Shown in pieces: positions 1 through 8,355 of a stretch of DNA of 64,000 bases. This DNA comes from Paraburkholderia rhizosphaerae (lineage in GTDB: Bacteria; Pseudomonadota; Gammaproteobacteria; Burkholderiales; Burkholderiaceae), in assembly GCF_004366595.1 (NCBI RefSeq), contig NZ_SORE01000004.1, positions 310,001 through 374,000 on the forward strand, given 5' to 3'. The notes beneath the pieces are model-generated. The model had not been told where the DNA came from and made no database searches. It saw only the letters and a list, made by a program, of their open reading frames with translations. Made by a program: the position numbers and the translations under genes. The first letter of the stretch is position 1, and every line of letters starts with the position of its first letter.

Positions 1-1120
1 CGACCGCCGTGGCACTCCAGGTCGCGCCTTCCTCATATCCCAGAAAGTTGTTCGTTGCAGCCGGGCCGGTACCGGTTCCATAAGTGAATCCGTGCACTTC
101 GGTGTGGGTGACGCCTGTCCCCGCCGACGTCATCGAAAACGTGTAGTACGTCACGGCCGGAATCGAGGTCCATGGCGCGCCATCCGGTATTGAAAGCTGG
201 GGGCCATACTGGATGGCTTCGGTCGCCGGCCCGGCAAAATCGCTGGTGACCTGCGAAATGACACGGAACCCCACAGCGGAGTCCGCCGGGATATAACTAA
301 ATGCATACGTCTCGACGGTGTTGGTGCCGTCCAGATTCACTTCGCACGACCGCAAGGTGAGTCCGGATACCCCGTCATCACTGACCTTGAAGGTCACCTT
401 GCTCGCGCAATCCGCGTTGTCCTTGAACAGTTCGACCACGCAGTCCCGCGCGGTCACCTTGCCCGAGTCGTCCTCGGTGTCGGTATAACTAATGTCCAGA
501 AGGTTTGTGTTCGCTTCGTCAGTGATCCGGGTCAGCCGGTTCGCACTATCGTAGGTCAGTGACAGCGTGTAGCCGTTTTCGTGCGCGATTTTGGTCACGT
601 AGCGCACGATGCCGGACTTGCTGAGCGTTTCGGTTATGCCATCCTTGTAGATGATCAGGTAATCTTCCGCGCTTCCTTTCTTGAGAATGAAATCCTTGAT
701 ATCCACCGTATTAATCGTATACGTCGACGTGCTCTCGTCGTAGTCAACATTGACGACCCGGCCGTCCCGTAATATCACCTGCCTGCGTTCGTTGGTGAAT
801 AAGAACTTGCTCAACCCGAGCGACCAGCCACCGCCAAACCCTTCATCGTCGTCAGTGAAATGGTTGTAACTCAGATACAACTCGACGGAAGGCCCGAGTT
901 TCTGGTTTCCGGTTAATCGTGCAACCGGAATCCGGTAATTGAATGAACCGGTGCGCGGATCGATCTCGCCCCGCCGGAATGTATAAAATGAAAATGAGTC
1001 AGACTGATTAAACGTTGCTCCGTCACCACTACCTGGCGCCTGTGTTGATTTGTCGGTCGTGGCCGGTTTCACAGCTTTCTGATTGCCTGAAGCATTGGAA
1101 ACATCGTTAGGGATGCTCAT
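1..1120 (-). CDS. RHS/YD-repeat (SpvB-like) protein, N-terminal part, runs off the window
   Basis: The first 373 codons of a larger gene read without a stop to the window edge. ATG at 1120 is preceded by TGGAG seven to eight bases upstream, so the start is well supported. There is no signal peptide. After a Ser/Thr/Asn-rich lead (about 1-45) comes a beta-rich region with GGGWSLGLS near residue 90, as found at the front of SpvB/RHS proteins. A YD-type repeat (YDSANRLTRITDE) lies near residue 205. Such proteins form large beta-sheet shells that may enclose a C-terminal toxin. That end is outside the window, so no toxin can be named. It could be a plain RHS surface protein instead. Confidence 0.7.
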   Translation of the reverse strand, partial: MSIPNDVSNASGNQKAVKPATTDKSTQAPGSGDGATFNQSDSFSFYTFRRGEIDPRTGSFNYRIPVARLTGNQKLGPSVELYLSYNHFTDDDEGFGGGWSLGLSKFLFTNERRQVILRDGRVVNVDYDESTSTYTINTVDIKDFILKKGSAEDYLIIYKDGITETLSKSGIVRYVTKIAHENGYTLSLTYDSANRLTRITDEANTNLLDISYTDTEDDSGKVTARDCVVELFKDNADCASKVTFKVSDDGVSGLTLRSCEVNLDGTNTVETYAFSYIPADSAVGFRVISQVTSDFAGPATEAIQYGPQLSIPDGAPWTSIPAVTYYTFSMTSAGTGVTHTEVHGFTYGTGTGPAATNNFLGYEEGATWSATAV

Positions 1121-1508
1121 CGCTAACTCCAGTTCGACGCCAGGTTTGAAAAACGATTCGTTAAATAACCGCTACTAATCGACCAGCCCGCTTTACTGAC
1201 CAGACTTCAATATAGAAGACCAACGCTATAAATCCATGTTAATTTTCAATCAGACAGACACTACACCAATGCATCCGTTGCAATCGTCTCGATATAATTC
1301 ATATTCGCGATAAATTGAACCAGATTAAAGCGTGCTGACAATTTCGACTCGAAACGAAGCATCGAACGTTACTTTTTGCATTTCGAATTCGCCAACGAGC
1401 AAAGGAGGCTGAGCTTCCGCCACGTCACCTGAGTGGATACTTTGCAAGCACAGCGAATGCTGCGTCTGCTATCGTGTCCGATATTTCCAGACAGGCAGGT
1501 GAAACAAG
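1121..1508. other. Intergenic region between divergent genes
   Basis: 388 bases, clearly more AT-rich than the flanks, between the divergent RHS-like gene and the SDR gene. No convincing ORF or RNA gene is visible. It presumably holds both promoters, but I could not fix either one. Confidence 0.5.
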
Positions 1509-2315
1509 ATGGATCTCGGACTCAAAGGCAAAGTCGTGCTGATCACGGGCGGCAGCAAGGGTATCGGCCTCGCGTGCGCACGCGCATTCGCGGTCGAAGG
1601 CGCGAAAGTCGCGATCGTATCGCGCGACCCGGCCAATCTCGCGCGAGCTCGCGAGCAGTTGAAAGGCGAAGGCTTGCAGGTTCACCTCGCGCGTGCCGAT
1701 CTGCATGATCCGCACAGCGCCGCGGACGTCGTCGAAGAAGCGACTCAGGCGCTTGGCCCGATCGATATCCTCGTCAACAGTGCCGGCGCCGCGCGCCGCT
1801 ACGATCCGGAAGCGCTCGACGCGGATGCGTTCAAGGCGACGATGGAGGCGAAGTACTTCCCGTATATCTACCCGCAGCAGGAAGTGCTGCGCCGGATGGT
1901 CGCGCGCGTGAAGTCGGGCGAGGCGGCCGAGCCTGGCACGATCGTCAACATCATCGGCATGGGCGGCAAGTACGCGACTGACATTCACATTGCGGGTGGC
2001 GCGGCGAACGCAGCGCTGATGCTGGCGACCGTCGGCCTCGCGCATTATCACGCGCGCTATGGCATCCGGATCAACGCGATCAATCCGGGCGCGACGCTGA
2101 CCGAGCGCGTCGAAGAGGCGCTCGCGCTCGAGGCTCAGCAGCAAGGCGTCGATATCGACGAGGCGCGTTCGCGCGGTGAAGCGAAGGTGCCGCTCGGTCG
2201 TTTTGCGAAGCCCGAAGAGATTGCGGATGTCGCGCTGTTCCTCGCAAGCCGCCGCGCGAGCTATGTGTCAGGCGCGATCATTCCGATGGATGGCGTGAGT
2301 TCGCCGTTGATCTGA
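1509..2315 (+). CDS. Divergent short-chain dehydrogenase/reductase (SDR) family protein
   Basis: 268 residues, the usual length for a classical SDR. The Rossmann signature TGGSKGIG is at about 14-21, the NSAG motif at about 91-94, and the C-terminus ends in a typical VSGAIIPMDG segment. The classical active site is not there: where Y-x-x-x-K is expected the protein reads HIAGGAANAALM, so neither the Tyr nor the Lys is in place. The fold and NAD(P) binding look intact. The reaction is unknown and may not be a standard SDR oxidoreduction. It stands alone, convergent with the phosphate transporter gene. Confidence 0.85.
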   Translation: MDLGLKGKVVLITGGSKGIGLACARAFAVEGAKVAIVSRDPANLARAREQLKGEGLQVHLARADLHDPHSAADVVEEATQALGPIDILVNSAGAARRYDPEALDADAFKATMEAKYFPYIYPQQEVLRRMVARVKSGEAAEPGTIVNIIGMGGKYATDIHIAGGAANAALMLATVGLAHYHARYGIRINAINPGATLTERVEEALALEAQQQGVDIDEARSRGEAKVPLGRFAKPEEIADVALFLASRRASYVSGAIIPMDGVSSPLI

Positions 2316-2329
2316 TGGTAAGCGGGCAC

Positions 2330-2347
2330 GGGAAGCGGGTGCTTCCC
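2330..2347. terminator. Stem-loop between convergent genes
   Basis: GGGAAGC-GGGT-GCTTCCC forms a 7 bp stem between the convergent ends of the SDR and PiT genes. There is no T-run, so it is at best a weak or Rho-assisted terminator. Confidence 0.3.
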
Positions 2348-2358
2348 GCCTCGCACCG

Positions 2359-3369
2359 CTACAGAAACCGGTGCCCGAGCCACCAACCCGCGCCCGCGAG
2401 CACCGCGGACGCCGGGATAGTCAGAATCCACGCCCAAACGATATTGCCGGCGACGCCCCATCGCACCGCGGACAACTTCCGCGTGGCGCCGACGCCGACA
2501 ATCGCGCCGGTGATCGTATGCGTCGTCGACACCGGAATGCCAAGCCAAGACGCGAAAAAGAGCGTCAGCGCACCGCCTGTTTCCGCGCAGAAACCGCCGA
2601 CCGGCTTTAACTTCGTGATCTTCTGCCCCATTGTGCGCACGATGCGCCAGCCGCCGAATAGCGTGCCCAGCCCCATCGACAGATAGCAGCCGCCGATCAC
2701 CCAGATCGGCGGCGCATCGGCGCTCGCCGATACGTAGCCTGTCGCGATCAGCAGCATCCAGATGATACCGATCGTCTTCTGCGCGTCGTTGCCGCCGTGA
2801 CCGAGACTATAGAGGCCAGCCGACAGCAATTGCAGCCGCCGGAAGCGCCGGTCGACCTTGCTCGGCGGCGTGCGGAAATACAGCCACGACACGTTCAGCA
2901 TGAAAAACGAACCAAGCACGAAACCGAGCAACGGCGAGATGAAGATAAACGCAATCGTCTTGACCAGCCCGTCGAGATTCAGCGCGCCCCATCCCGATTT
3001 CGCGAGCGCGGCGCCGACCAGGCCGCCGATCAGCGCATGCGACGAACTCGACGGAATGCCGTAATACCACGTGACGATATTCCACCCGATCGCGCCGACC
3101 AGCGCGCCGAACACCACGTAGTGATCGACGATATTCGGATCGATCGTGCCTCTGCCGACGGTCTCCGCGACCTTCAGGTGAAAGATGAAATACGCGATGA
3201 CATTGAACAACGCAGCAAACGCGACCGCCTGTTGCGGCTTGAGCACACCAGTCGACACGACCGTCGCGATCGAGTTGGCCGCGTCGTGAAAGCCGTTCAT
3301 GAAGTCGAACACCAGCGCAACCGCAACCAGCGTTGCGACGACCCAGATAGCGAGTTGTACCGATTGCAT
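2359..3369 (-). CDS. pitA: Inorganic phosphate transporter, PiT family
   Basis: 336 residues of mostly hydrophobic sequence with about ten membrane segments. It carries the two PiT signature repeats: GFHDAANSIA near residue 31 and GHGGNDAQKTIG in the middle. PiT proteins import phosphate (often as a metal-phosphate) with protons or sodium across the inner membrane. The reading frame is open upstream to 3636, but the ATG at 3369 is preferred: its A is the last base of the TGA of the upstream DUF47 gene (TGATG), a classic coupled start. It is co-transcribed and translationally coupled with that gene. Confidence 0.93.
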   Translation of the reverse strand: MQSVQLAIWVVATLVAVALVFDFMNGFHDAANSIATVVSTGVLKPQQAVAFAALFNVIAYFIFHLKVAETVGRGTIDPNIVDHYVVFGALVGAIGWNIVTWYYGIPSSSSHALIGGLVGAALAKSGWGALNLDGLVKTIAFIFISPLLGFVLGSFFMLNVSWLYFRTPPSKVDRRFRRLQLLSAGLYSLGHGGNDAQKTIGIIWMLLIATGYVSASADAPPIWVIGGCYLSMGLGTLFGGWRIVRTMGQKITKLKPVGGFCAETGGALTLFFASWLGIPVSTTHTITGAIVGVGATRKLSAVRWGVAGNIVWAWILTIPASAVLAGAGWWLGHRFL

Positions 3370-3995
3370 CAGGCGTTTTCCAGCACGATGCCTTCGATGA
3401 TGTTCGCGACATCCTCGCACTTGTCGGTGATCGCCTCGAGCAGCTCGTAAATGGCCTTCAGTTTGATCAGCGTCTTCACATCGTCTTCTTCGCGAAAGAG
3501 CTTGGACATCGCGGCACGCAGCACGCCGTCCGCGTCGGACTCGAGACGATCGATGTCTTCGCAGGCCTTCAGGATCGCGCGCGCCTGCTTCATGTCGGGC
3601 AGCAGCTGGACCGCCGCCTGCACGCGTTCGCAGCACGACGTGCAGATATGCGCGAGCTGGCTCGCCTCGGACGTCACCGCCTGCACGTCGTACAACGAAA
3701 TGGCAGTGGCGACGTCCTCCATCAGGTCGAGGATGTCGTCCATCGTGCCGATCAGCTTGTGGATTTCGTCGCGGTCGAGCGGCGTGATGAAGGTTTTGTG
3801 CAGCAGGTCGATCGTTTCGTGCGTGAGCTTGTCGGCCGCCTTTTCGGCGGCCTGCACGTTACGTTTGTGAATTTCCGCGTCAGCGAGATTGTCGATCAGC
3901 AGCTCAAGCTCGTGGCTGGCCGAGACGATGTATTTCGCATGCGCGTTGAAGATCTCGAAGAATTTGCCCTCGGTGGGCATGAAACGACCGAACAT
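3369..3995 (-). CDS. DUF47/PhoU-like phosphate transport accessory protein
   Basis: 208 residues, all helical, of the DUF47 (TIGR00153) family distantly related to PhoU. It starts MFGRFMPTEGKFFEIFNAHA, as most members do. Acidic/His stretches (for example HKLIGTMDDILDLMEDV) match the proposed metal-binding helices. Family members sit next to PiT transporters and are thought to modulate them in the cytoplasm. Here its stop codon overlaps the start of the PiT gene, which supports joint function. Confidence 0.92.
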   Translation of the reverse strand: MFGRFMPTEGKFFEIFNAHAKYIVSASHELELLIDNLADAEIHKRNVQAAEKAADKLTHETIDLLHKTFITPLDRDEIHKLIGTMDDILDLMEDVATAISLYDVQAVTSEASQLAHICTSCCERVQAAVQLLPDMKQARAILKACEDIDRLESDADGVLRAAMSKLFREEDDVKTLIKLKAIYELLEAITDKCEDVANIIEGIVLENA

Positions 3996-4133
3996 TGGGT
4001 TCCTGAAGGGAGGCTATCGGACCAGGTGACGAGCGGATGGCACAACAGTATGACAGCGCATCTGTCATAAATCGTACATATTGTACCGCTCGATGCAGCC
4101 GAAGACACCGCCTCAGGACGCCCTTTTCGTCAA

Positions 4134-6572
4134 CTATTCGCTGCCGTAGAACGACTGCGCGCCCGCAAAATTGTCGAACTTCGTGTATTGCCCGATGAAC
4201 GTCAGCCGAACGGGACCGATCGGCCCGTTACGCTGCTTGCCGATGATAATTTCGGCCGTGCCCTTGTCCGGGCTGTCCGGGTTATAGACTTCGTCGCGAT
4301 AGATAAACAGGATCACGTCCGCGTCCTGCTCGATAGCGCCGGATTCGCGCAAATCCGACATCACCGGCCGCTTGTTCGGACGCTGTTCGAGACCGCGGTT
4401 CAGCTGCGACAGCGCGATGACCGGCACGTCGAGTTCTTTTGCGAGGCTCTTAAGCGAACGCGAGATTTCGGAGATTTCGGTCGCGCGGTTCTCGCCCGCC
4501 GACGACCCGCTCATCAGCTGCAGGTAATCGACGATGATCAACCCCAGCTTGCCGCATTGCCGCGCAAGACGCCGTGCGCGCGAGCGCAATTCCATTGGGT
4601 TCAGACCACCGGTTTCGTCGATGAAGATCTGCGCTTCGCTCATCTTTTGCACCGCGTGCGTGAGCTTCGGCCAGTCTTCGTCGGTCAGGCGTCCGGTACG
4701 CATCCGGTGCTGATCGAGGCGCCCGACCGAGCCGAGCATACGCATCGTCAGTTGCGTGCCCGGCATTTCCATTGAGAACACCGCGACCGGCAAGCCGTAC
4801 TCGACCGCGACGTATTCGCCGATGTTCATCGAAAACGCGGTGTTATGCGTGACCACGTAATCGTCGGTGATGTACAGGCGCGACGGGTGTGACACGGAAA
4901 TGCACTGGGTAGCGGTCTGCCGGGTCGGCTCGATCGACGCGATAACCGGCAGCTTGCGACGCGTGCGCCCTGCCGTCAGCCGCGCGCGCTTCCCTTCGAA
5001 CAGGAACAGGCTCTGCGGGTCCGGATGACTGATCGTGCATTGATACGCAGTTGCACCGTCCTTGCGTACGCCGTCGCTTGTGAAACTGCACCGCTTCTCC
5101 GAAATCGTGCACCAGCCGCCGAGCGAGCGGACCAGTTCGCACACGTCGCGCGCCAGATCCGGACTGGCCGTCGAGTAGCGCACCGTGCCCCACGATTCGA
5201 CCCAGCCATCGGTATCGAGTAACCCACGAAGCAAATCGAGCCGCACCGATTTGCTCGCGTCGAGGTACGCGCGCGGAATGAACTTGTCGTAACTGGTTCG
5301 CCCCCAAAGTCCCATGTGCTCGAGCGCCTGCTTGAGCGAATTGACGGGCGGGCGGGCCGTTCCATCTTCCGCGGAGGACCGCTTGAGCCGCTTGATGCGC
5401 CAATCGTACTGGCCGCCCCAGCTGAGTTCGAGCGCGGCGCCGACGCGGCTGAGCATGCGTTCCAGTGTCTCTTCCGCCTTCACGCTGAAGCGCACGGCGG
5501 TGCCATCCAGCGCACCATCGCCGAGCAATGCGCCGAGCACCCACGCGTCGACCGCCAACGCCTCCTGGTGGCCGAAATCACCGCTCGCCATATCGATCCA
5601 CAAGCGGTTGCGATAGCGCTCGCGCGCCAGCAGCGCGCGGATTTCCGCCGTGTTCAGAATGCGGGGCGTGGGCCAGTCGCGATAATGGACAGTCCACAGG
5701 TGTTCGTCGCAGCACTCGGCCGATCGCCCATCCGAGAAGCGCATCCGATACACCTGACGCTCGCCCTGCGGATAGCATCCGGTGACGATCGACGGCGCGC
5801 CGTCGACCGAAGCCAGCGCGTCGCCGACCGCGAGCTCGCCCATGCGCTTCCAGCCGGTCAGCGTCTTCACGCGGGCATCGAGCGGCTGCGCCTTGCCCAT
5901 CGACGGTCTTCCCGCGACGATAATCAGCTCGCCGCCATGCATGCCGGACGTCATCCGGTCGAGGTCGACAAAACCAGTCGGCGTGCCGGTCACATCGCTC
6001 GGGTTAGCGGTGTGATAAAGCGTGTCGATACGCTCGACCACCTGCGTCAGCAGCGGACCAATCTCAAGGAAGCCCTGCGTACCGCGCGCGCCGTCTTCGG
6101 CGATCGAAAACACTTTCGATTCAGCCTCGTCGAGCAGCTGACGGACTTCCTTGCCCTGAGGGTTAAACGCATCGGCCGAAATTTCATCGGCCACCGACAC
6201 GAGCCGCCGCAGCACCGCGCGATCGCGCACGATTTCGGCATAACGACGGATATTCGCGGCGCTCGGCGTGTTCTGCGCGAGCGCGTTCAAATATGCGAGC
6301 CCGCCGACCTCCTCCGCCTTGCCCGATGTGCTGAGCGCCTCGAACACCGTGACCACGTCCGCCGGACGCGTGGCCGCGATCAGCCGGCCGATGTGCTCGT
6401 AGATAATCCGGTGGTCATATCGGTAGAAGTCGCTTTGCGACAGAAAATCCGCAATGCGGTCCCATGCTGCATTGTCGAGCAGCAGCCCGCCGAGCACCGA
6501 TTGCTCGGCCTCGATCGAATGCGGCGGGACTTTCAGCGACTCGAGTTGGGGATCTTTCGACGGTGCGTTCAT
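4134..6572 (-). CDS. dnaB: Replicative DNA helicase DnaB, interrupted by an intein
   Basis: 812 residues encode DnaB (462 residues once spliced) with a 350-residue intein. The N-terminal domain is about 15-115. The RecA-like domain begins near 200, with Walker A GRPSMGK (221-227) completed by T578 after the intein. Walker B (LIIVDYLQLM) and the C-terminal hexamer motifs follow. DnaB unwinds DNA ahead of the replication fork as a hexamer. The intein sits exactly in the P-loop, so unspliced protein cannot bind ATP. The gene lies downstream of the rpsF-priB-rpsR-rplI cluster and follows a terminator at 6647-6679. No strong ribosome binding site is visible at the chosen ATG. Confidence 0.97.
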   Translation of the reverse strand: MNAPSKDPQLESLKVPPHSIEAEQSVLGGLLLDNAAWDRIADFLSQSDFYRYDHRIIYEHIGRLIAATRPADVVTVFEALSTSGKAEEVGGLAYLNALAQNTPSAANIRRYAEIVRDRAVLRRLVSVADEISADAFNPQGKEVRQLLDEAESKVFSIAEDGARGTQGFLEIGPLLTQVVERIDTLYHTANPSDVTGTPTGFVDLDRMTSGMHGGELIIVAGRPSMGKAQPLDARVKTLTGWKRMGELAVGDALASVDGAPSIVTGCYPQGERQVYRMRFSDGRSAECCDEHLWTVHYRDWPTPRILNTAEIRALLARERYRNRLWIDMASGDFGHQEALAVDAWVLGALLGDGALDGTAVRFSVKAEETLERMLSRVGAALELSWGGQYDWRIKRLKRSSAEDGTARPPVNSLKQALEHMGLWGRTSYDKFIPRAYLDASKSVRLDLLRGLLDTDGWVESWGTVRYSTASPDLARDVCELVRSLGGWCTISEKRCSFTSDGVRKDGATAYQCTISHPDPQSLFLFEGKRARLTAGRTRRKLPVIASIEPTRQTATQCISVSHPSRLYITDDYVVTHNTAFSMNIGEYVAVEYGLPVAVFSMEMPGTQLTMRMLGSVGRLDQHRMRTGRLTDEDWPKLTHAVQKMSEAQIFIDETGGLNPMELRSRARRLARQCGKLGLIIVDYLQLMSGSSAGENRATEISEISRSLKSLAKELDVPVIALSQLNRGLEQRPNKRPVMSDLRESGAIEQDADVILFIYRDEVYNPDSPDKGTAEIIIGKQRNGPIGPVRLTFIGQYTKFDNFAGAQSFYGSE
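4842..5891 (-). mobile_element. Intein with LAGLIDADG homing endonuclease, inserted in the DnaB P-loop
   Basis: Codons 228-577 of the dnaB ORF. The flanks GRPSMGK and TAFSMN join into a normal DnaB P-loop. Block A (PLDARVKTLTGWKRMGELAVGD) begins with Ala instead of Cys/Ser. Block B has H291-L-W293. Block F has C557, and block G ends in H576-N577 followed by T578. Ala1 with a Trp-Cys-Thr triad (W293, C557, T578) is the signature of class 3 inteins, as in mycobacteriophage Bethlehem DnaB. Endonuclease motifs LGALLGDGAL (346-355) and LRGLLDTDGW (448-457) both keep Asp, so the homing nuclease looks intact. The family call and boundaries are firm; splicing activity is inferred. Confidence 0.93.
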
Positions 6573-6646
6573 GGGGTGGGATTATCGGGCAAATAAACGC
6601 GCGCGCAAAGGTTCACCGGCAGGCGCGGCGCGATTTGAAACGCGAT

Positions 6647-6679
6647 AAAAAAAGCAGGGGCCGGTTTCCCGGCCCCTGC
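6647..6679 (-). terminator. Rho-independent terminator after rplI
   Basis: On the minus strand an 11 bp GC-rich stem (GCAGGGGCCGG with its complement, short loop GAAA) is followed by seven T residues. It lies between rplI and dnaB, so it ends the ribosomal-protein transcript and leaves dnaB needing its own promoter or readthrough. Confidence 0.85.
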
Positions 6680-6726
6680 CCTTGCGCCAGCAACTGCCCG
6701 GCGACTTTTTTCTAGCGATGCGTCGC

Positions 6727-7179
6727 TTAGACGTGCTCGCCGAGCACCGACACCGTCACGTCGACGTGAACGTCGGTGTGCAGCGAAACCTGCACCGGAT
6801 GGTCGCCGACCATCTTCAGCGGGCCTTCCGGCATGCGCACTTGCGCCTTTTCCACTGCGAAGCCTTGCTTGGTCAGCGTGCCGGCGATGTCCGCGTTCGT
6901 CACCGAGCCGAACAGGCGGCCGTCGACGCCAGCCTTCTGGCTGATCTGAACCGTCAGGCCGGCCATCTTTTCGCCGAGCGCCTGAGCGGCTGCCAGCTTT
7001 TCAGCGGCGACCTTTTCGAGTTCCGCGCGGCGGACTTCGAATTCGGCGATCGCGTCCTTCGTGGCGCGGCGCGCCTGCTTGTTCGGGATCAGGTAGTTAC
7101 GTGCGTAGCCGTCCTTCACCTTGACGATATCGCCGAGGTTGCCCAGGTTGACGACTTTTTCGAGAAGAATGATCTGCAT
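6727..7179 (-). CDS. rplI: 50S ribosomal protein L9
   Basis: 150 residues, standard length. The N-terminal domain starts [32 protein letters not shown] sequence with the L9 signature, then a long connecting helix (about 40-75) and a C-terminal domain ending in VSVLGEHV. L9 binds 23S rRNA near the L1 stalk and affects frame maintenance. AAGGAG precedes the ATG. It is the last gene of the rpsF-priB-rpsR-rplI cluster, directly before a strong terminator. Confidence 0.98.
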   Translation of the reverse strand: MQIILLEKVVNLGNLGDIVKVKDGYARNYLIPNKQARRATKDAIAEFEVRRAELEKVAAEKLAAAQALGEKMAGLTVQISQKAGVDGRLFGSVTNADIAGTLTKQGFAVEKAQVRMPEGPLKMVGDHPVQVSLHTDVHVDVTVSVLGEHV

Positions 7180-7207
7180 TCAATTGCTCCTTGTGGCGCC
7201 GTCGGGT

Positions 7208-7483
7208 TTAGGCCTTGTGCTGGTCGGTGTACGGCATCAGCGCGAGGAAACGCGCGCGCTTGATTGCCGTGTCCAGCTGGCGTTGATAGTGCGACTTCGT
7301 ACCCGTAAGGCGCGCCGGCGTGATCTTGCCGTTTTCGCCGATGAAGTCCTTCAGCGTTTCGATGTCTTTGTAGTCGATCTGATCGACGCCGGCAGCCGTA
7401 AAGCGGCAGAACTTCTTGCGCTTGAAGAGCGGGTTTTGTTGCTGGCGACGCTTGTCGAATTTCTTACCAGTCGGGCGGGGCAT
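7208..7483 (-). CDS. rpsR: 30S ribosomal protein S18
   Basis: 91 residues. The protein has the basic N-terminus, [18 protein letters not shown] (zinc-ribbon-free S18 core) and [20 protein letters not shown], the S18 signature. S18 binds with S6 on the platform of the small subunit, fitting its place in one operon with rpsF. AAAGGA lies upstream of the ATG, and priB ends only two bases before it. Confidence 0.98.
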   Translation of the reverse strand: MPRPTGKKFDKRRQQQNPLFKRKKFCRFTAAGVDQIDYKDIETLKDFIGENGKITPARLTGTKSHYQRQLDTAIKRARFLALMPYTDQHKA

Positions 7484-7485
7484 GT

Positions 7486-7785
7486 TCAGTCCTTTCCTAT
7501 GTCCTGCAAATCTGTGATGTGAAACACCAGAGTTCTCGCGTTGCGGCTTTTCTTCGCCAGGAAGCCGGTGAAGAGCGTTTCGACGCCCATCGCACAGCGC
7601 TCCAGCCTGCCGCTCGCTTCGCCGGCGGCCACCGCGGGCATCGTCAGTTCAACTTGCCGGGCAATGCCCGCTTCGACGACTTCGGTGCGGTGTTGCAACA
7701 GGCAGCCTGCAATCGGAACGCCGGCGGGGGTGTACCGCACCGGTTCGCGCTCGACGACGCTGGCTGTGAGTTGCAGCCGGTTCAC
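7486..7785 (-). CDS. priB: Primosomal replication protein PriB
   Basis: 99 residues, an OB-fold single-strand DNA binding protein of the PriB/SSB family. It starts with GTG at 7785 ([13 protein letters not shown]), preceded by only a weak ribosome binding site, which suggests translational coupling to rpsF 18 bases upstream. PriB stabilises PriA on stalled forks and helps reload DnaB. It lies in the conserved rpsF-priB-rpsR-rplI order next to dnaB, so the helicase and its loader partner are encoded side by side. Confidence 0.95.
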   Translation of the reverse strand: MNRLQLTASVVEREPVRYTPAGVPIAGCLLQHRTEVVEAGIARQVELTMPAVAAGEASGRLERCAMGVETLFTGFLAKKSRNARTLVFHITDLQDIGKD

Positions 7786-7802
7786 TCTGATGGCTTGGTG
7801 TC

Positions 7803-8177
7803 TTAAGCCTGCGCTTCGGACGGTTGCGTAGCAGCCGCCTTCTTGGCTTCTTCGCGCTGCACTTCCTTCATCATCGGCGACGGGCCGGTTTCGGCCTTCT
7901 TCATCTTGACGATCAGGTGGCGCAGCACGGCGTCATTGAACTTGAATGCGTGCTCGAGTTCTTCGAGCGTGGTCTGGTCGCATTCGATGTTCATGCAGAC
8001 GTAGTGGGCCTTCGCGAGTTTCTCGATCATGTAGGCCAGCTGGCGACGGCCCCAGTCTTCGATACGGTGGATCTGGCCACCGTGCGACGTGATCGTGGAC
8101 TTATACCGGTCGATCATCGCGGGCACTTGCTCGCTTTGATCGGGGTGCACGATAAAGACGATTTCATAATGACGCAT
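7803..8177 (-). CDS. rpsF: 30S ribosomal protein S6
   Basis: 124 residues. The S6 core [18 protein letters not shown] and [19 protein letters not shown] is followed by a charged Ala/Glu/Lys tail. The ATG at 8177 is chosen because TTAAGGAG lies just upstream; an in-frame GTG two codons earlier overlaps this spacer. S6 pairs with S18 on the 30S platform. It is the first gene of the cluster, so the 178-base gap upstream should contain the promoter and any S6:S18 leader regulation, which I could not resolve. Confidence 0.97.
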   Translation of the reverse strand: MRHYEIVFIVHPDQSEQVPAMIDRYKSTITSHGGQIHRIEDWGRRQLAYMIEKLAKAHYVCMNIECDQTTLEELEHAFKFNDAVLRHLIVKMKKAETGPSPMMKEVQREEAKKAAATQPSEAQA

Positions 8178-8355
8178 ACACACTCCTTAAGTCGCTTTTG
8201 GATATAAAGCCACCCGGGCGTCGAACCGGTGTGGCAAGTGAGAAGCCCGAGAGTGTAACCCGAATGGGGCCGGACTGCAAGCGGGGATGCGCCTCACACT
8301 CGCACGATTACGCTTTGATTTTCAACGATTTACCGCGCGCCCTCAGCCCCCGCCG

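Noticed and set aside
3370..3636. Upstream extension of the PiT gene
   Set aside because: It overlaps the DUF47 gene in another frame and lacks homology; the TGATG junction gives a better start.
5316..6596. 426-codon open frame antisense to dnaB
   Set aside because: A shadow of dnaB; Arg/His-rich with no homology.
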